A stretch of 47,107 nt of DNA, from positions 1 through 47,107 of the forward strand of contig JBOFFC010000038.1 in the NCBI GenBank assembly GCA_051648405.1, given 5' to 3'. Shown piece by piece: positions 1 through 8,080 of this stretch (the first letter of the stretch is position 1; every line of letters starts with the position of its first letter). The stretch comes from JBOFFC01 sp051648405 (GTDB lineage: Bacteria > Planctomycetota > Planctomycetia > Pirellulales > Lacipirellulaceae). The translations under genes were made by a program, and so were the position numbers. Below the pieces are notes generated by a model. That model was not told the origin of the DNA. It was given only the letters and a program-made list of their open reading frames with translations, and made no database searches.

Positions 1-36
1 GTCTCCCGCCTTCTCGCCTATCAAGCTCGGCTCGCC

Positions 37-1350
37 ATGACCGCTTTCCCCGAAGTCGCCACCCGCGTCCCGTTCGAGGGCCGGACGAGCCGCAACCCGC
101 TCGCCTTCAAGCACTACGACCCCTCGGAGCTCGTCGAAGGGAAGTCGATGCGCGACCACCTGCGGTTCAGCGTCGTCTACTGGCACACATTCCGCGGCAC
201 CGGCGCCGACCCGTTCGGCCCCGGCACGATGGTCCGTCCGTGGGAGGACGGCACGGACTCGGTCGAGAACGCCAAGAACCGTGCGCGGGTGGCGTTTGAG
301 TTCTTCGAGAAGCTCGGCGCCCCCTACTACGCGTTCCACGACCGCGACGTGGCCCCCGAGGGGAAGTCGCTCGCCGAGAGCCACCAGAACCTCGACGCAG
401 TCGTCGGCGTCCTCAAGGAGGAGCAGCAGCGCAGCGGCGTCAAGCTGCTGTGGGGGACCGCGAACCTATTCAGCAACCCGCGTTACATGCACGGGGCCGC
501 AACGAGCCCCAACGCCGAGGCGTTCGCCTACGCCGCCGCGCAGGTCAAGAAAGCGCTCGAGGTCACGCTCGAGTTGGGGGGCGAAGGGTACACGTTCTGG
601 GGGGGCCGCGAGGGGTACCAGTGCCTCTGGAACACCGACCTCAAGCGCGAGCAAGAACACCTCGCGCGGTTCCTGCATATGGCGGTCGATTACGCGAAGC
701 AGATCGGCTTCTCCGGCCCGTTCTACATCGAGCCTAAGCCGAAGGAGCCCACCAAGCACCAGTACGACTCCGACGCCGCGGCCTGCCTAAACTTCTTGCG
801 GCAGTTCGACCTGTTGCCGTACTTCAAGCTGAACCTGGAGACGAACCACGCCACGCTCGCGGGGCACACGATGCACCACGAGCTTGAGGTTGCCGGCGCC
901 TCGGGGGCGCTGGGGTCGATCGATGCCAACACGGGAGACCTGCTGCTGGGCTGGGACACCGACCAGTTCCCGACCGACGTCTACCTGACCTCGCAGTGCA
1001 TGCACTCGGTGCTGAAGTGGGGGGGCTTCACGACCGGCGGTGTGAACTTCGACGCCAAGGTCCGTCGCGAGAGCTTCGAGCCGATCGACCTGTTCTACGC
1101 CCACATCGGCGGGATGGACGCCTTCGCCCGCGGGCTGAAGATCGCCGCCGCGATGCGCGCCGACGGCCGTCTGGCCGAGATGGTCGCCGAGCGCTACGCG
1201 AGCTGGGACTCGGGCCTGGGGGCCGAGATCGAGGCCGGCAAGCACGACTTCGCCTCGCTCGAGAAGATCATGCTCGCCAAGGGGGAGGCCGCCCCCAACG
1301 GCAGCGGCCGCCAGGAGCTGTTCGAGAACCTGCTGAACGAGTTCGTCTGA
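37..1350 (+). CDS. xylA: Xylose isomerase
   Basis: Interconverts D-xylose and D-xylulose (and glucose/fructose) in the cytoplasm, using two divalent metal ions in a TIM barrel. The 437-residue length matches the long class II enzymes such as E. coli XylA (440). The active-site pair His101 and Asp104 is visible in YYAFHDRDVAP, followed by the metal-site segments YIEPKPKEPTKHQYD, NLETNHATLAGHTMHHELE and IDANTGDLLLGWDTDQFP. It starts at the first ATG of the frame, 36 bases from the window edge, so any upstream partner such as xylulokinase is out of view. It is followed by about 240 non-coding bases before nuoA and is probably transcribed separately from the nuo operon. The identification is secure. 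Confidence 0.97.
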   Translation: MTAFPEVATRVPFEGRTSRNPLAFKHYDPSELVEGKSMRDHLRFSVVYWHTFRGTGADPFGPGTMVRPWEDGTDSVENAKNRARVAFEFFEKLGAPYYAFHDRDVAPEGKSLAESHQNLDAVVGVLKEEQQRSGVKLLWGTANLFSNPRYMHGAATSPNAEAFAYAAAQVKKALEVTLELGGEGYTFWGGREGYQCLWNTDLKREQEHLARFLHMAVDYAKQIGFSGPFYIEPKPKEPTKHQYDSDAAACLNFLRQFDLLPYFKLNLETNHATLAGHTMHHELEVAGASGALGSIDANTGDLLLGWDTDQFPTDVYLTSQCMHSVLKWGGFTTGGVNFDAKVRRESFEPIDLFYAHIGGMDAFARGLKIAAAMRADGRLAEMVAERYASWDSGLGAEIEAGKHDFASLEKIMLAKGEAAPNGSGRQELFENLLNEFV

Positions 1351-1444
1351 CCCGGGCGCTGAGCAGGCCTGCATGAGCTTGCGGAATCGGTCGCAGTGCC
1401 CCGGTGCGGCGAGGCAGGGCTGGCGGCCGGCCGGCGAACGCTGG

Positions 1445-1473
1445 TTGGCGGTCGCCGCTCGGACCGCTATAGT
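1445..1473 (+). promoter_or_regulatory. Candidate sigma70-type promoter for the nuo operon
   Basis: In the xylA-nuoA gap a TTGGCG hexamer (1445-1450) and TATAGT (1468-1473) are separated by exactly 17 bases, about 120 bases upstream of the nuoA start. This is the best -35/-10 pair I can see in the gap. Planctomycete promoters are poorly defined and such pairs arise by chance, so this is an inference. Confidence 0.4.
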
Positions 1474-1592
1474 CGGCTCAGCAGTGGGCAGCCCGGCCGG
1501 CGCGTAACGTGGTCCCCCCAGGGGACTTGACCGCGCGGCGGCTGGCCGAACAGAGTCGTGGCACGAAGCCCCGTTCCCCCCGCCATCCCGCA

Positions 1593-1970
1593 ATGCCCAT
1601 CCTCCCGCCGCTGCTGATCTACGCGACGCTGCTCGTCGGGTTCGTCATCATCAACTTGGTGCTTGCCCACTCGATCGGCCCACGGAAGAAGACGCCCGTC
1701 AAGCAGATGCCGTACGAGTCGGGGATGGACCCGATCGGGGACGCCCGACAGCCGTTCAACGTACGATTCTACTTGGTCGCGATCCTGTTCTTGATGTTCG
1801 ACGTCGAGCTCCTGTTCTTGATCCCTTGGGCGGTCAGCGCGTACCCGGCCGGACGGGTCCTGCCGGCGGAGCTCGGCGGTATGGTGTTCGGCGTGATGGT
1901 CGTGTTCCTGGCGACCCTGGGGATCGCCTACGCGTACGCGTGGCGCAAGGGGGTTTTCCAATGGCGGTAG
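1593..1970 (+). CDS. nuoA: NADH-quinone oxidoreductase subunit A
   Basis: Membrane subunit of complex I, located near the junction of the peripheral and membrane arms. The 125-residue product has three hydrophobic segments, with the family signatures PYESGMDP and an acidic FLMFDVELLFLIPW segment in the second helix. The frame is open from 1509, but the 28 extra residues are polar and unlike NuoA, so the ATG at 1593 (MPILPPLL) is chosen. It is the first of fourteen nuo genes and its last ten bases overlap nuoB, which suggests translational coupling. Confidence 0.95.
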   Translation: MPILPPLLIYATLLVGFVIINLVLAHSIGPRKKTPVKQMPYESGMDPIGDARQPFNVRFYLVAILFLMFDVELLFLIPWAVSAYPAGRVLPAELGGMVFGVMVVFLATLGIAYAYAWRKGVFQWR

Positions 1971-2587
1971 GCCTTCCCGACAACGTGTTCCTGACGACGC
2001 TCGACGCCGCGGCCAACTGGTCGCGATCCAACAGCCTCTGGCCGATGCCATTCGCCACGGCCTGCTGCGGCATCGAGCTGATGGCGACCGCCTCGTCTCG
2101 GCACGACATGGCACGATTCGGCGCCGAGGTCATGCGGTTCAGCCCGCGGCAGTGCGACTTGCTGATCGTCGCGGGGCGGGTGGTCATGAAGATGATGCCC
2201 GTCTTGCAGCGCATCTGGCTGCAGATGCCCGAGCCGAAGTGGTGCATCTCGATGGGCGCCTGCGCGTGCTCCGGGGGGGTGTTCGACACCTACGCCGTGG
2301 TGCAGGGGGTCGATCGCTTCATCCCGGTCGATATGTACGTCCCCGGGTGCCCGCCGCGGCCCGAGCAACTGCTGACCGCGCTGATGGACATGCAGGCCAA
2401 AGTGTGTCGCACAGGGACCCTCATGGGGACGGAGTTCGCCGATCGTACGACCTCGACCGGCCCGCCGCCGTTCGACCTCGACGAGCTCCGACGGCGCCGC
2501 GAGGCGAGCCCCCCGCCGGGCGTCGATATCTACGCAGCGCCGACGCTGAACGCCGGTTCGGGCAAAGCCCCCGCAGGGAGAGGCTGA
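1961..2587 (+). CDS. nuoB: NADH-quinone oxidoreductase subunit B
   Basis: Peripheral-arm subunit that carries iron-sulfur cluster N2, the last electron carrier before quinone. The 208-residue product shows the tandem cysteines Cys35-Cys36 (ATACCGIEL) and the further ligand cysteines in GACACSGG and VPGCPPRPEQ. The ATG at 1961 lies inside the end of nuoA, with a purine-rich AAGGGGG just upstream that could serve as ribosome-binding site. The frame is open further upstream, but that stretch only shadows nuoA. The C-terminal 45 residues after the core are charged and variable. Confidence 0.96.
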   Translation: MAVGLPDNVFLTTLDAAANWSRSNSLWPMPFATACCGIELMATASSRHDMARFGAEVMRFSPRQCDLLIVAGRVVMKMMPVLQRIWLQMPEPKWCISMGACACSGGVFDTYAVVQGVDRFIPVDMYVPGCPPRPEQLLTALMDMQAKVCRTGTLMGTEFADRTTSTGPPPFDLDELRRRREASPPPGVDIYAAPTLNAGSGKAPAGRG

Positions 2588-2593
2588 GCCGCC

Positions 2594-3097
2594 ATGAATC
2601 AGGCCTTCGATAGCCTCCTTGCCGAGCTGGCGACCACCGCGGGTAAGGGCTTCGCGCGTTCGGAGTTCCGCGGCGACACGCGCGTCGTGGTTCCCGCCGA
2701 GCGGCTAACGGCGTGTTTGACGCTCGTAAAGCGTCGCGGCTTCGACTACCTAGTCGATGTGACGGCGGTCGATTACCTGGAGTACGAAGGGGCGACCGAT
2801 CGTTTCGGCGTCGTCTACGTGCTGACCAACACCGGCAGCGGCGCACGGCTGGTGGTGAAGACCTTTGTGAATCTGCCGAACCCCTCACTGCCGTCGGTGA
2901 TCGGCCTGTGGGGGGCTGCCGACTGGCTCGAGCGCGAGGTGTTCGACCTGTTCGGCATCCGCTTCGAGGGGCACCCCGACCTGCGGCGGCTGTTGATGCC
3001 CGACGGATTCATCGACCACCCGCTACGAAAAGACTACCCGCTGAAGGGCCTCGGCGAGCGGCACAACTTCCCCGTCGTCACCCGCGCCGAGAGTTGA
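2594..3097 (+). CDS. nuoC: NADH-quinone oxidoreductase subunit C
   Basis: The 30-kDa subunit of the peripheral arm, a structural partner of NuoD. The 167-residue product carries the family signature EREVFDLFGIRFEGHPDLRR followed by LLMPDGFIDHPLRKDYPL. It is separate from nuoD, unlike the fused NuoCD of E. coli. It begins six bases after the nuoB stop, with an AGGGAGAGG ribosome-binding-like stretch overlapping the end of nuoB. Confidence 0.95.
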   Translation: MNQAFDSLLAELATTAGKGFARSEFRGDTRVVVPAERLTACLTLVKRRGFDYLVDVTAVDYLEYEGATDRFGVVYVLTNTGSGARLVVKTFVNLPNPSLPSVIGLWGAADWLEREVFDLFGIRFEGHPDLRRLLMPDGFIDHPLRKDYPLKGLGERHNFPVVTRAES

Positions 3098-3118
3098 GGC
3101 CGCCGGGCCCACTTCACC

Positions 3119-4339
3119 ATGCCGCTCACGCGCACCGACCTGCCGCAAGCCGACGCCAGCGACGAGGAATACCTCTGGACGCTTAACTTCGGCCCCCAGC
3201 ACCCCGCGACGCACACGACGTTGCGGCTGGTGCTGACGCTGGACGGCGAGAAGGTCGTCGATTCGGTCCCGCACATCGGCTACCTGCACAGCGGTTTCGA
3301 GAAGCTGGGGGAGCACCTCGACTTCAACCAGTACGTGACGATCGTCGATCGGATGAACTACGTGTCGCCGCTCGCCAACGAGGTGGCTTGGCACCACGCG
3401 GTCGAGAAGCTCGTCGGGATCGAACTCACGCCGCGCTGCAAGTACCTGCGGACGATCCTCGCCGAGGTGATGCGTATCCACGACCACTGCTTGTGTGTCG
3501 GCGCGGTGGCGCTCGACCTGGGGGCGTTCACCGCCTTCCTGTACCTCTTCGAGCAGCGCGAGAAGATCAGCGACATCGTTGAATACGCCTCGGGCCAGCG
3601 GTTCCACGGCAGCTACACGCGGGTCGGCGGCGTGCTGTTCGACGTGAACACCGACTGGGTCGACAAAGTCCGCAAGTTCCTCGACGCCTTCGAGCCGGTC
3701 CATGCCGAGGTCGATGGGCTGCTGACGCGGAACCGGATCTTCGTCGATCGCACCCGCGGGATCGGCGTGCTGACGGCCGAAGAGGCGATCAACCGCGGCG
3801 CCTCGGGCCCTGTGGCCCGCGCCAGCGGCGTCGTCCGCGACCTCCGCAAGGACGAGCCGTACCTGGCGTACGGCGACCTCGACTTCCAGGTCGTTTGCTC
3901 GCGTGCGGGCGACAGCTACTCGCGGTACCTCGTCCGCATGCGAGAGATGAGCGAGAGCGTGAAGATCATCCGCCAGGCGATCGACAACATCCCGGCCGGC
4001 CCGGTCAACATCGGAGTCACGACCGACTCGGTCCTCCCCGCCAAGCCGAGCGTCTACCGGAGCATCGAAGGGCTGATCCAGCACTTCGAGGTCCTGATGC
4101 CCAACCGCGGCTACGAAGTCCCGCACGACGAAGTCTACGCGGCGACCGAATCCCCCAACGGTGAGCTCGGCTACTACTTGGTCGGCAACGGGACCACGCG
4201 GGCGTACCGCGCCCGGACACGTCCCCCGTCGCTCGTCCACTTCGCGCTCTTCCCGCACTTGGTGCGTGGCCACCAACTGAGCGACGTGGTGGCGGTCCTC
4301 GGGAGCCTGAACATCATCGCCGCTGAGCTCGACCGCTAG
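3119..4339 (+). CDS. nuoD: NADH-quinone oxidoreductase subunit D
   Basis: The 49-kDa subunit, evolutionarily related to the large subunit of NiFe hydrogenases, which forms the quinone pocket with NuoB. The 406-residue product begins its core with LNFGPQHPATHTTLRL, the quinone-site loop containing the conserved His, followed by HIGYLHSGFEK, DRMNYVSPLANE and the C-terminal FALFPHLVRGHQLSDVVAVLGS. The length and all landmarks fit a stand-alone NuoD. It sits 21 bases after nuoC and 21 bases before nuoE. Confidence 0.97.
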   Translation: MPLTRTDLPQADASDEEYLWTLNFGPQHPATHTTLRLVLTLDGEKVVDSVPHIGYLHSGFEKLGEHLDFNQYVTIVDRMNYVSPLANEVAWHHAVEKLVGIELTPRCKYLRTILAEVMRIHDHCLCVGAVALDLGAFTAFLYLFEQREKISDIVEYASGQRFHGSYTRVGGVLFDVNTDWVDKVRKFLDAFEPVHAEVDGLLTRNRIFVDRTRGIGVLTAEEAINRGASGPVARASGVVRDLRKDEPYLAYGDLDFQVVCSRAGDSYSRYLVRMREMSESVKIIRQAIDNIPAGPVNIGVTTDSVLPAKPSVYRSIEGLIQHFEVLMPNRGYEVPHDEVYAATESPNGELGYYLVGNGTTRAYRARTRPPSLVHFALFPHLVRGHQLSDVVAVLGSLNIIAAELDR

Positions 4340-4360
4340 AAACACAGGCCAGGCGCCAAC

Positions 4361-4831
4361 ATGCCCGCGTTGAGTCCAGAGCTTCGCGCCCAGATCGAGG
4401 CCGAGCTCGTTAAGTACCCCGTCAAGCAGGCCGCAACGCTCCCCGCGCTGCACCTAGTTCACGACGCGCACCGCGCCGTCAGCACCGAGGCGCTGAAGGA
4501 GATCGCCCAGATCCTCGACCTTCACCCGTCGCAGGTGTACGACACGATGTCGTTCTACGGGTTCTTCCGCGAAGCGGCGAACCCAATGGGCCGCGACCGG
4601 ATGTGGGTCTGCCGGAGCCTGTCGTGCGCGCTGCGCGGCGGCGAGGAGCTCCTCGCGTCGCTGAGCGCTCGCTGGGGTGTGGCGCCGGGCCACACGACGG
4701 GCGACGGCCGCGTGTCGCTCGAGTACGCCGAGTGCCTCGGCGCGTGCGAGGGAGCGCCCTGCTTGCTGCTGAACGACGTTTGTCACCTGAACATGACCGA
4801 AGAGTCGGCCGCCCGACTCGTCGAGGGCTGA
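4361..4831 (+). CDS. nuoE: NADH-quinone oxidoreductase subunit E
   Basis: The 24-kDa subunit of the NADH-oxidising module, with a thioredoxin-like fold holding the [2Fe-2S] cluster N1a. In this 156-residue protein the four ligands have the family spacing: Cys84 and Cys89 (VCRSLSC, C-x4-C), then Cys125 and Cys129 (ECLGAC, C-x3-C). The N-terminal half is the helical region seen in all NuoE proteins. It directly precedes nuoF, its structural partner. Confidence 0.96.
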   Translation: MPALSPELRAQIEAELVKYPVKQAATLPALHLVHDAHRAVSTEALKEIAQILDLHPSQVYDTMSFYGFFREAANPMGRDRMWVCRSLSCALRGGEELLASLSARWGVAPGHTTGDGRVSLEYAECLGACEGAPCLLLNDVCHLNMTEESAARLVEG

Positions 4832-4875
4832 GCCGCCGTCCGGCAAAGCCACCGCCAACACGATTGCTGCACGTA

Positions 4876-6213
4876 ATGCCAACGTTTGAGCCCGTTCTCC
4901 TGGCGCGCGTCGATATAGACGGCGGCCACACGCTCGCCTCGTACCAAGCCGATGGCGGGTACGAGTCGCTGCGCAAAGCCCTCGCCATGACGCCGGCCGA
5001 CGTGATCGGCGTCGTGAAGGACTCGGGGCTCCGCGGGCGCGGAGGGGCCGGGTTCCCCTGCGGCGTGAAGTGGAGCTTCCTGCCGAAGGGGCACGCGGGC
5101 CCGATCTACCTCTGCATCAACGCCGACGAGAGCGAGCCGGGGACGTTCAACAACCGCATCCTGATGGAGAAGGACCCCCACCAGTTGATCGAGGGGATCG
5201 CGATCGCCTGCCACGCGATCGGCTGCCACACGGCTTACCTGTACCTCCGCTACGAGTACGGCGACGCCTACCGCGTGCTGAAGCAGGCGATCGAAGAGTG
5301 TCGCGCTGCGGGGGTCCTCGGGCCGAACGTCCTGGGGACGTCGTTCTCGCTCGACGTCCACTTGCACCGCGGAGCGGCGGCCTACATCTGCGGCGAAGAG
5401 ACGGGGCTCATCGAGAGCCTCGAAGGGAAACGAGCTTGGCCGCGGATCAAGCCGCCGTTCCCGGCCGTTGAGGGGTTGTTCCGCAAGCCGACGATCGTCA
5501 ACAACGTCGAAACACTCTGCTGCGTGACGCAGGTCTTCGCCCGCGGCGTGGAATGGTTCAAATCGATGGGGGTCCCCCCCGACCCGGCCAACCCGCGCGA
5601 CGCGGGGAGCTACGGCCCGAAGCTCTACTGCATCAGCGGCCACGTGAACCGGCCGGGTTGCGTCGAGCTCCCCCTGGGGGTCACGGCGCGCGAGCTGATC
5701 GACGTCCACGGCGGCGGCGTCTGGAAGGGCCGCAAGGCGAAGGCCGTGATCCCGGGGGGACCGAGCATGGGCTTCCTGTCGGCAGACGAGCTCGACACAC
5801 GGCTCGACTTCACCGCCCCTGGCCGCGCCGGTTGCCTGGGCCTGGGGACGGCGGCGGTCGTCGTGATCGACGACCAGACCAGCATGGTCGATGTGCTGCA
5901 CAACTGCTGTCGGTTTTTCGCTCACGAATCGTGCGGCCAGTGCACTCCGTGCCGCGAGGGGACCAGTTGGAGCACGCGGATCCTCGACCGCATTCGCTCG
6001 GGGCGAGGCCGGATCGAGGACCTCGACTTGCTGCTTGAAGTCGCCGGCTCGATGGGGACGATCCCCGGGACGACGATCTGCGGCCTCGCCGACGGCGCCG
6101 CTTGGCCCGTCAAGAACGCGATCAAGAAGTTCCGCCCCGAGTTCGAAGAGTACATCCGCTCGGGCGCCAGCTCGATCACCCCGGCGCAAGAGCTCATGTG
6201 CGCGGCGCACTGA
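4876..6213 (+). CDS. nuoF: NADH-quinone oxidoreductase subunit F
   Basis: The 51-kDa subunit that binds NADH and FMN and holds the [4Fe-4S] cluster N3. The glycine-rich nucleotide-binding segment GLRGRGGAGFPCGVKW, the FMN-site region ICGEETGLIESLEG and the cluster motif ESCGQCTPCREGT are all present. The frame is open back to 4603, but that upstream part is an arginine-rich shadow of nuoE. The ATG at 4876 (MPTFEPVLL) gives 445 residues, a normal NuoF length. Confidence 0.96.
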   Translation: MPTFEPVLLARVDIDGGHTLASYQADGGYESLRKALAMTPADVIGVVKDSGLRGRGGAGFPCGVKWSFLPKGHAGPIYLCINADESEPGTFNNRILMEKDPHQLIEGIAIACHAIGCHTAYLYLRYEYGDAYRVLKQAIEECRAAGVLGPNVLGTSFSLDVHLHRGAAAYICGEETGLIESLEGKRAWPRIKPPFPAVEGLFRKPTIVNNVETLCCVTQVFARGVEWFKSMGVPPDPANPRDAGSYGPKLYCISGHVNRPGCVELPLGVTARELIDVHGGGVWKGRKAKAVIPGGPSMGFLSADELDTRLDFTAPGRAGCLGLGTAAVVVIDDQTSMVDVLHNCCRFFAHESCGQCTPCREGTSWSTRILDRIRSGRGRIEDLDLLLEVAGSMGTIPGTTICGLADGAAWPVKNAIKKFRPEFEEYIRSGASSITPAQELMCAAH

Positions 6214-6252
6214 CCCCTCCGACGCCCTCGCGAAACGCACGGCGACCAATCG

Positions 6253-7947
6253 ATGGCTACCGCAACGGTCAACAACACACGCGTCGAACTCCCGGAAGGG
6301 GAGACGATCAACTGCGTCCAGGCGGCGCAGCTCGCCGGGCACTCGATCCCGCACTACTGCTGGCACCCCGAGCTGTCGGTCGTGGCGAGCTGCCGCATGT
6401 GCCTGGTCGAGGTGGGGGAGAAAAAGCCCGACGGGTCGATCGTGATGCAGCCGAAGCTGACGCCCGGCTGCCAGACGCCCGTCAAGGAAGGGATGGTCAT
6501 CGTCTCCGACAGCCCGGCGGTGAAGAACGCGCAGAAGGCGACGCTCGAATTCTTGCTGCTGAACCACCCGCTCGACTGCCCAACCTGCGACCAAGCGGGT
6601 GAGTGCTTCTTGCAGGACTATAGCTTCGACTACGGCCGCGGCTTCAGCCGCCTGCAAGAGCCGAAGAACCAAAAACCCGACAAGGACCACATCGGGGCGC
6701 AGATCACGCTGTTCACCGACCGCTGCATCATGTGCAGCCGCTGCGTGCGGTTCACGCGCGAGGTGAGCGGCACGGCCGAGCTGCACGTGGTGAACCGCGG
6801 GACGTCGTCCGAGATCGATATCGTCCCCGGCGAACCGTGCGACAACAAGCTCGCCGGCAACGTGGTCGACCTGTGCCCCGTCGGCGCCCTCTGCAGCAAG
6901 GACTTCCTCTACAAGCAGCGCGTCTGGTGGCTCAAGTCCACGGAGAGCGTCTGCCCGAACTGCAGCACGGGGTGCAGCGTCCGCCTCGATCAGAACGAGG
7001 ACGTTCTTTACCGGCTGACCCCCCGAGCCAACCCGCAGGCCCAGGGGCACTTCATGTGCGACGAGGGTCGGTTCGGTTGGAAGTACGTCCACGCCGAGAA
7101 CCGCCTGACATTCCCGGAGAAGAGGGAAGGGGGGCGTGTCGTCGATCGCGGCTGGGACGACATCCTGCCGGCGCTCCGCAGAGCATTCGAACAAGCCGCG
7201 GCGAAGGCCCCGGACCGAGTCGGCGTGCTGCTCTCCCCCTGGATGACGGTCGAAGAGGCGTACCTGCTCACCGACTGGGTGACGACGATCGCCCCCGGGG
7301 CGCTCGTCGCGGTGGCGGCGCCGCGTGTCGAGGGGGTGGACGACCGTTACCCGAAGGGCCGCGACGGCCAGCCGGTCGAGCCGATCCGGTTCACGATCCG
7401 GGCCGAGAAGGCGCCGAACCGGCTCGGCGTTCGCCATGTGGCCGAGGCGCTCGCCTCGCTGCATTCGGACCTAGACGGCCTGATGCACGCGGCCATGTCG
7501 GGGCGTCTCGATGCGGTCTACCTGGTCGGCGGCGACCCGCTCGGCTGGATCGACGAGGGACAGGCCGCCGCGCTCGACGGTGTGCCGCTGGTTGTCGTTC
7601 AAGACCTACTCCCGTCGGCGGCGGCTGTGCGGGCCCACTTCGTGCTCGCGGGGGGCTCGTTCGCCGAGCGCGACGGGACGGTCGTCAACCACGCCGGCCT
7701 CGCACAGGAGCTGCGCCGGGCGGTCCGCGGCCCCGAAGGGTCGCGCCCCGACAACCGCATCCTGTGGGACCTCACCGGGCGTGTCGGCCTGTTCAACGGC
7801 GCGGCGCTGCGGCGCGAGATCGCCGAGCGGGTCCCTTCGCTCGGGGCGCTCGCGGTCGGTTCGCTCGGCGACCAAGGGGTTCGGATCGGCGAGGCGCCGA
7901 CCGGCGTCGAGGTCGCCCCGGGAGTCGAGGCACCCGTTTCGACCTGA
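6253..7947 (+). CDS. nuoG: NADH-quinone oxidoreductase subunit G, short form
   Basis: The 75-kDa subunit, an electron wire of the peripheral arm. The N-terminus has the [2Fe-2S] ligands Cys36, Cys47, Cys50 and Cys73, then the His-Cys3 cluster (His105, Cys109, Cys112, Cys118), two ferredoxin-like cluster sites (DRCIMCSRC and DLCPVGALC) and a further CPNCSTGC site that could hold the extra N7-type cluster. At 564 residues it is much shorter than E. coli NuoG (about 910) or Thermus Nqo3 (about 780). The cut is in the molybdopterin-oxidoreductase-like C-terminal domain, which is reduced here. No frameshift is evident, so this looks like a natural short form. Confidence 0.94.
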   Translation: MATATVNNTRVELPEGETINCVQAAQLAGHSIPHYCWHPELSVVASCRMCLVEVGEKKPDGSIVMQPKLTPGCQTPVKEGMVIVSDSPAVKNAQKATLEFLLLNHPLDCPTCDQAGECFLQDYSFDYGRGFSRLQEPKNQKPDKDHIGAQITLFTDRCIMCSRCVRFTREVSGTAELHVVNRGTSSEIDIVPGEPCDNKLAGNVVDLCPVGALCSKDFLYKQRVWWLKSTESVCPNCSTGCSVRLDQNEDVLYRLTPRANPQAQGHFMCDEGRFGWKYVHAENRLTFPEKREGGRVVDRGWDDILPALRRAFEQAAAKAPDRVGVLLSPWMTVEEAYLLTDWVTTIAPGALVAVAAPRVEGVDDRYPKGRDGQPVEPIRFTIRAEKAPNRLGVRHVAEALASLHSDLDGLMHAAMSGRLDAVYLVGGDPLGWIDEGQAAALDGVPLVVVQDLLPSAAAVRAHFVLAGGSFAERDGTVVNHAGLAQELRRAVRGPEGSRPDNRILWDLTGRVGLFNGAALRREIAERVPSLGALAVGSLGDQGVRIGEAPTGVEVAPGVEAPVST

Positions 7948-8043
7948 CCGCTCAGCCCACGTGGTCGGAGGGAACACACGGAAATCGGACCGCCGATCGC
8001 GCGATCCCGGTCGACAGCGAGAGCACAACCCGCGATAACCCGT

Positions 8044-8060
8044 GAGCGTGCATCACGCTC
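8044..8060 (+). promoter_or_regulatory. Hairpin in the nuoG-nuoH gap
   Basis: A perfect 7-bp stem (GAGCGTG / CACGCTC) closes a three-base loop at 8051-8053. It covers an alternative GTG start for nuoH at 8042 and lies 20 bases upstream of the ATG at 8081. It sits in the longest intergenic gap of the operon. It might tune nuoH translation or protect an mRNA end. No U-run follows, so it is not an obvious terminator. Confidence 0.4.
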
Positions 8061-8080
8061 CGCTCACAGCCCCCCGCCTG

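Noticed and set aside
4783..7464. An 893-codon open frame on the minus strand opposite nuoF and nuoG
   Set aside because: It is antisense to two well-supported genes, its translation is a low-complexity mix rich in Arg, Asp and Val with no domain, and long antisense frames are expected in GC-rich DNA with strong third-position bias.
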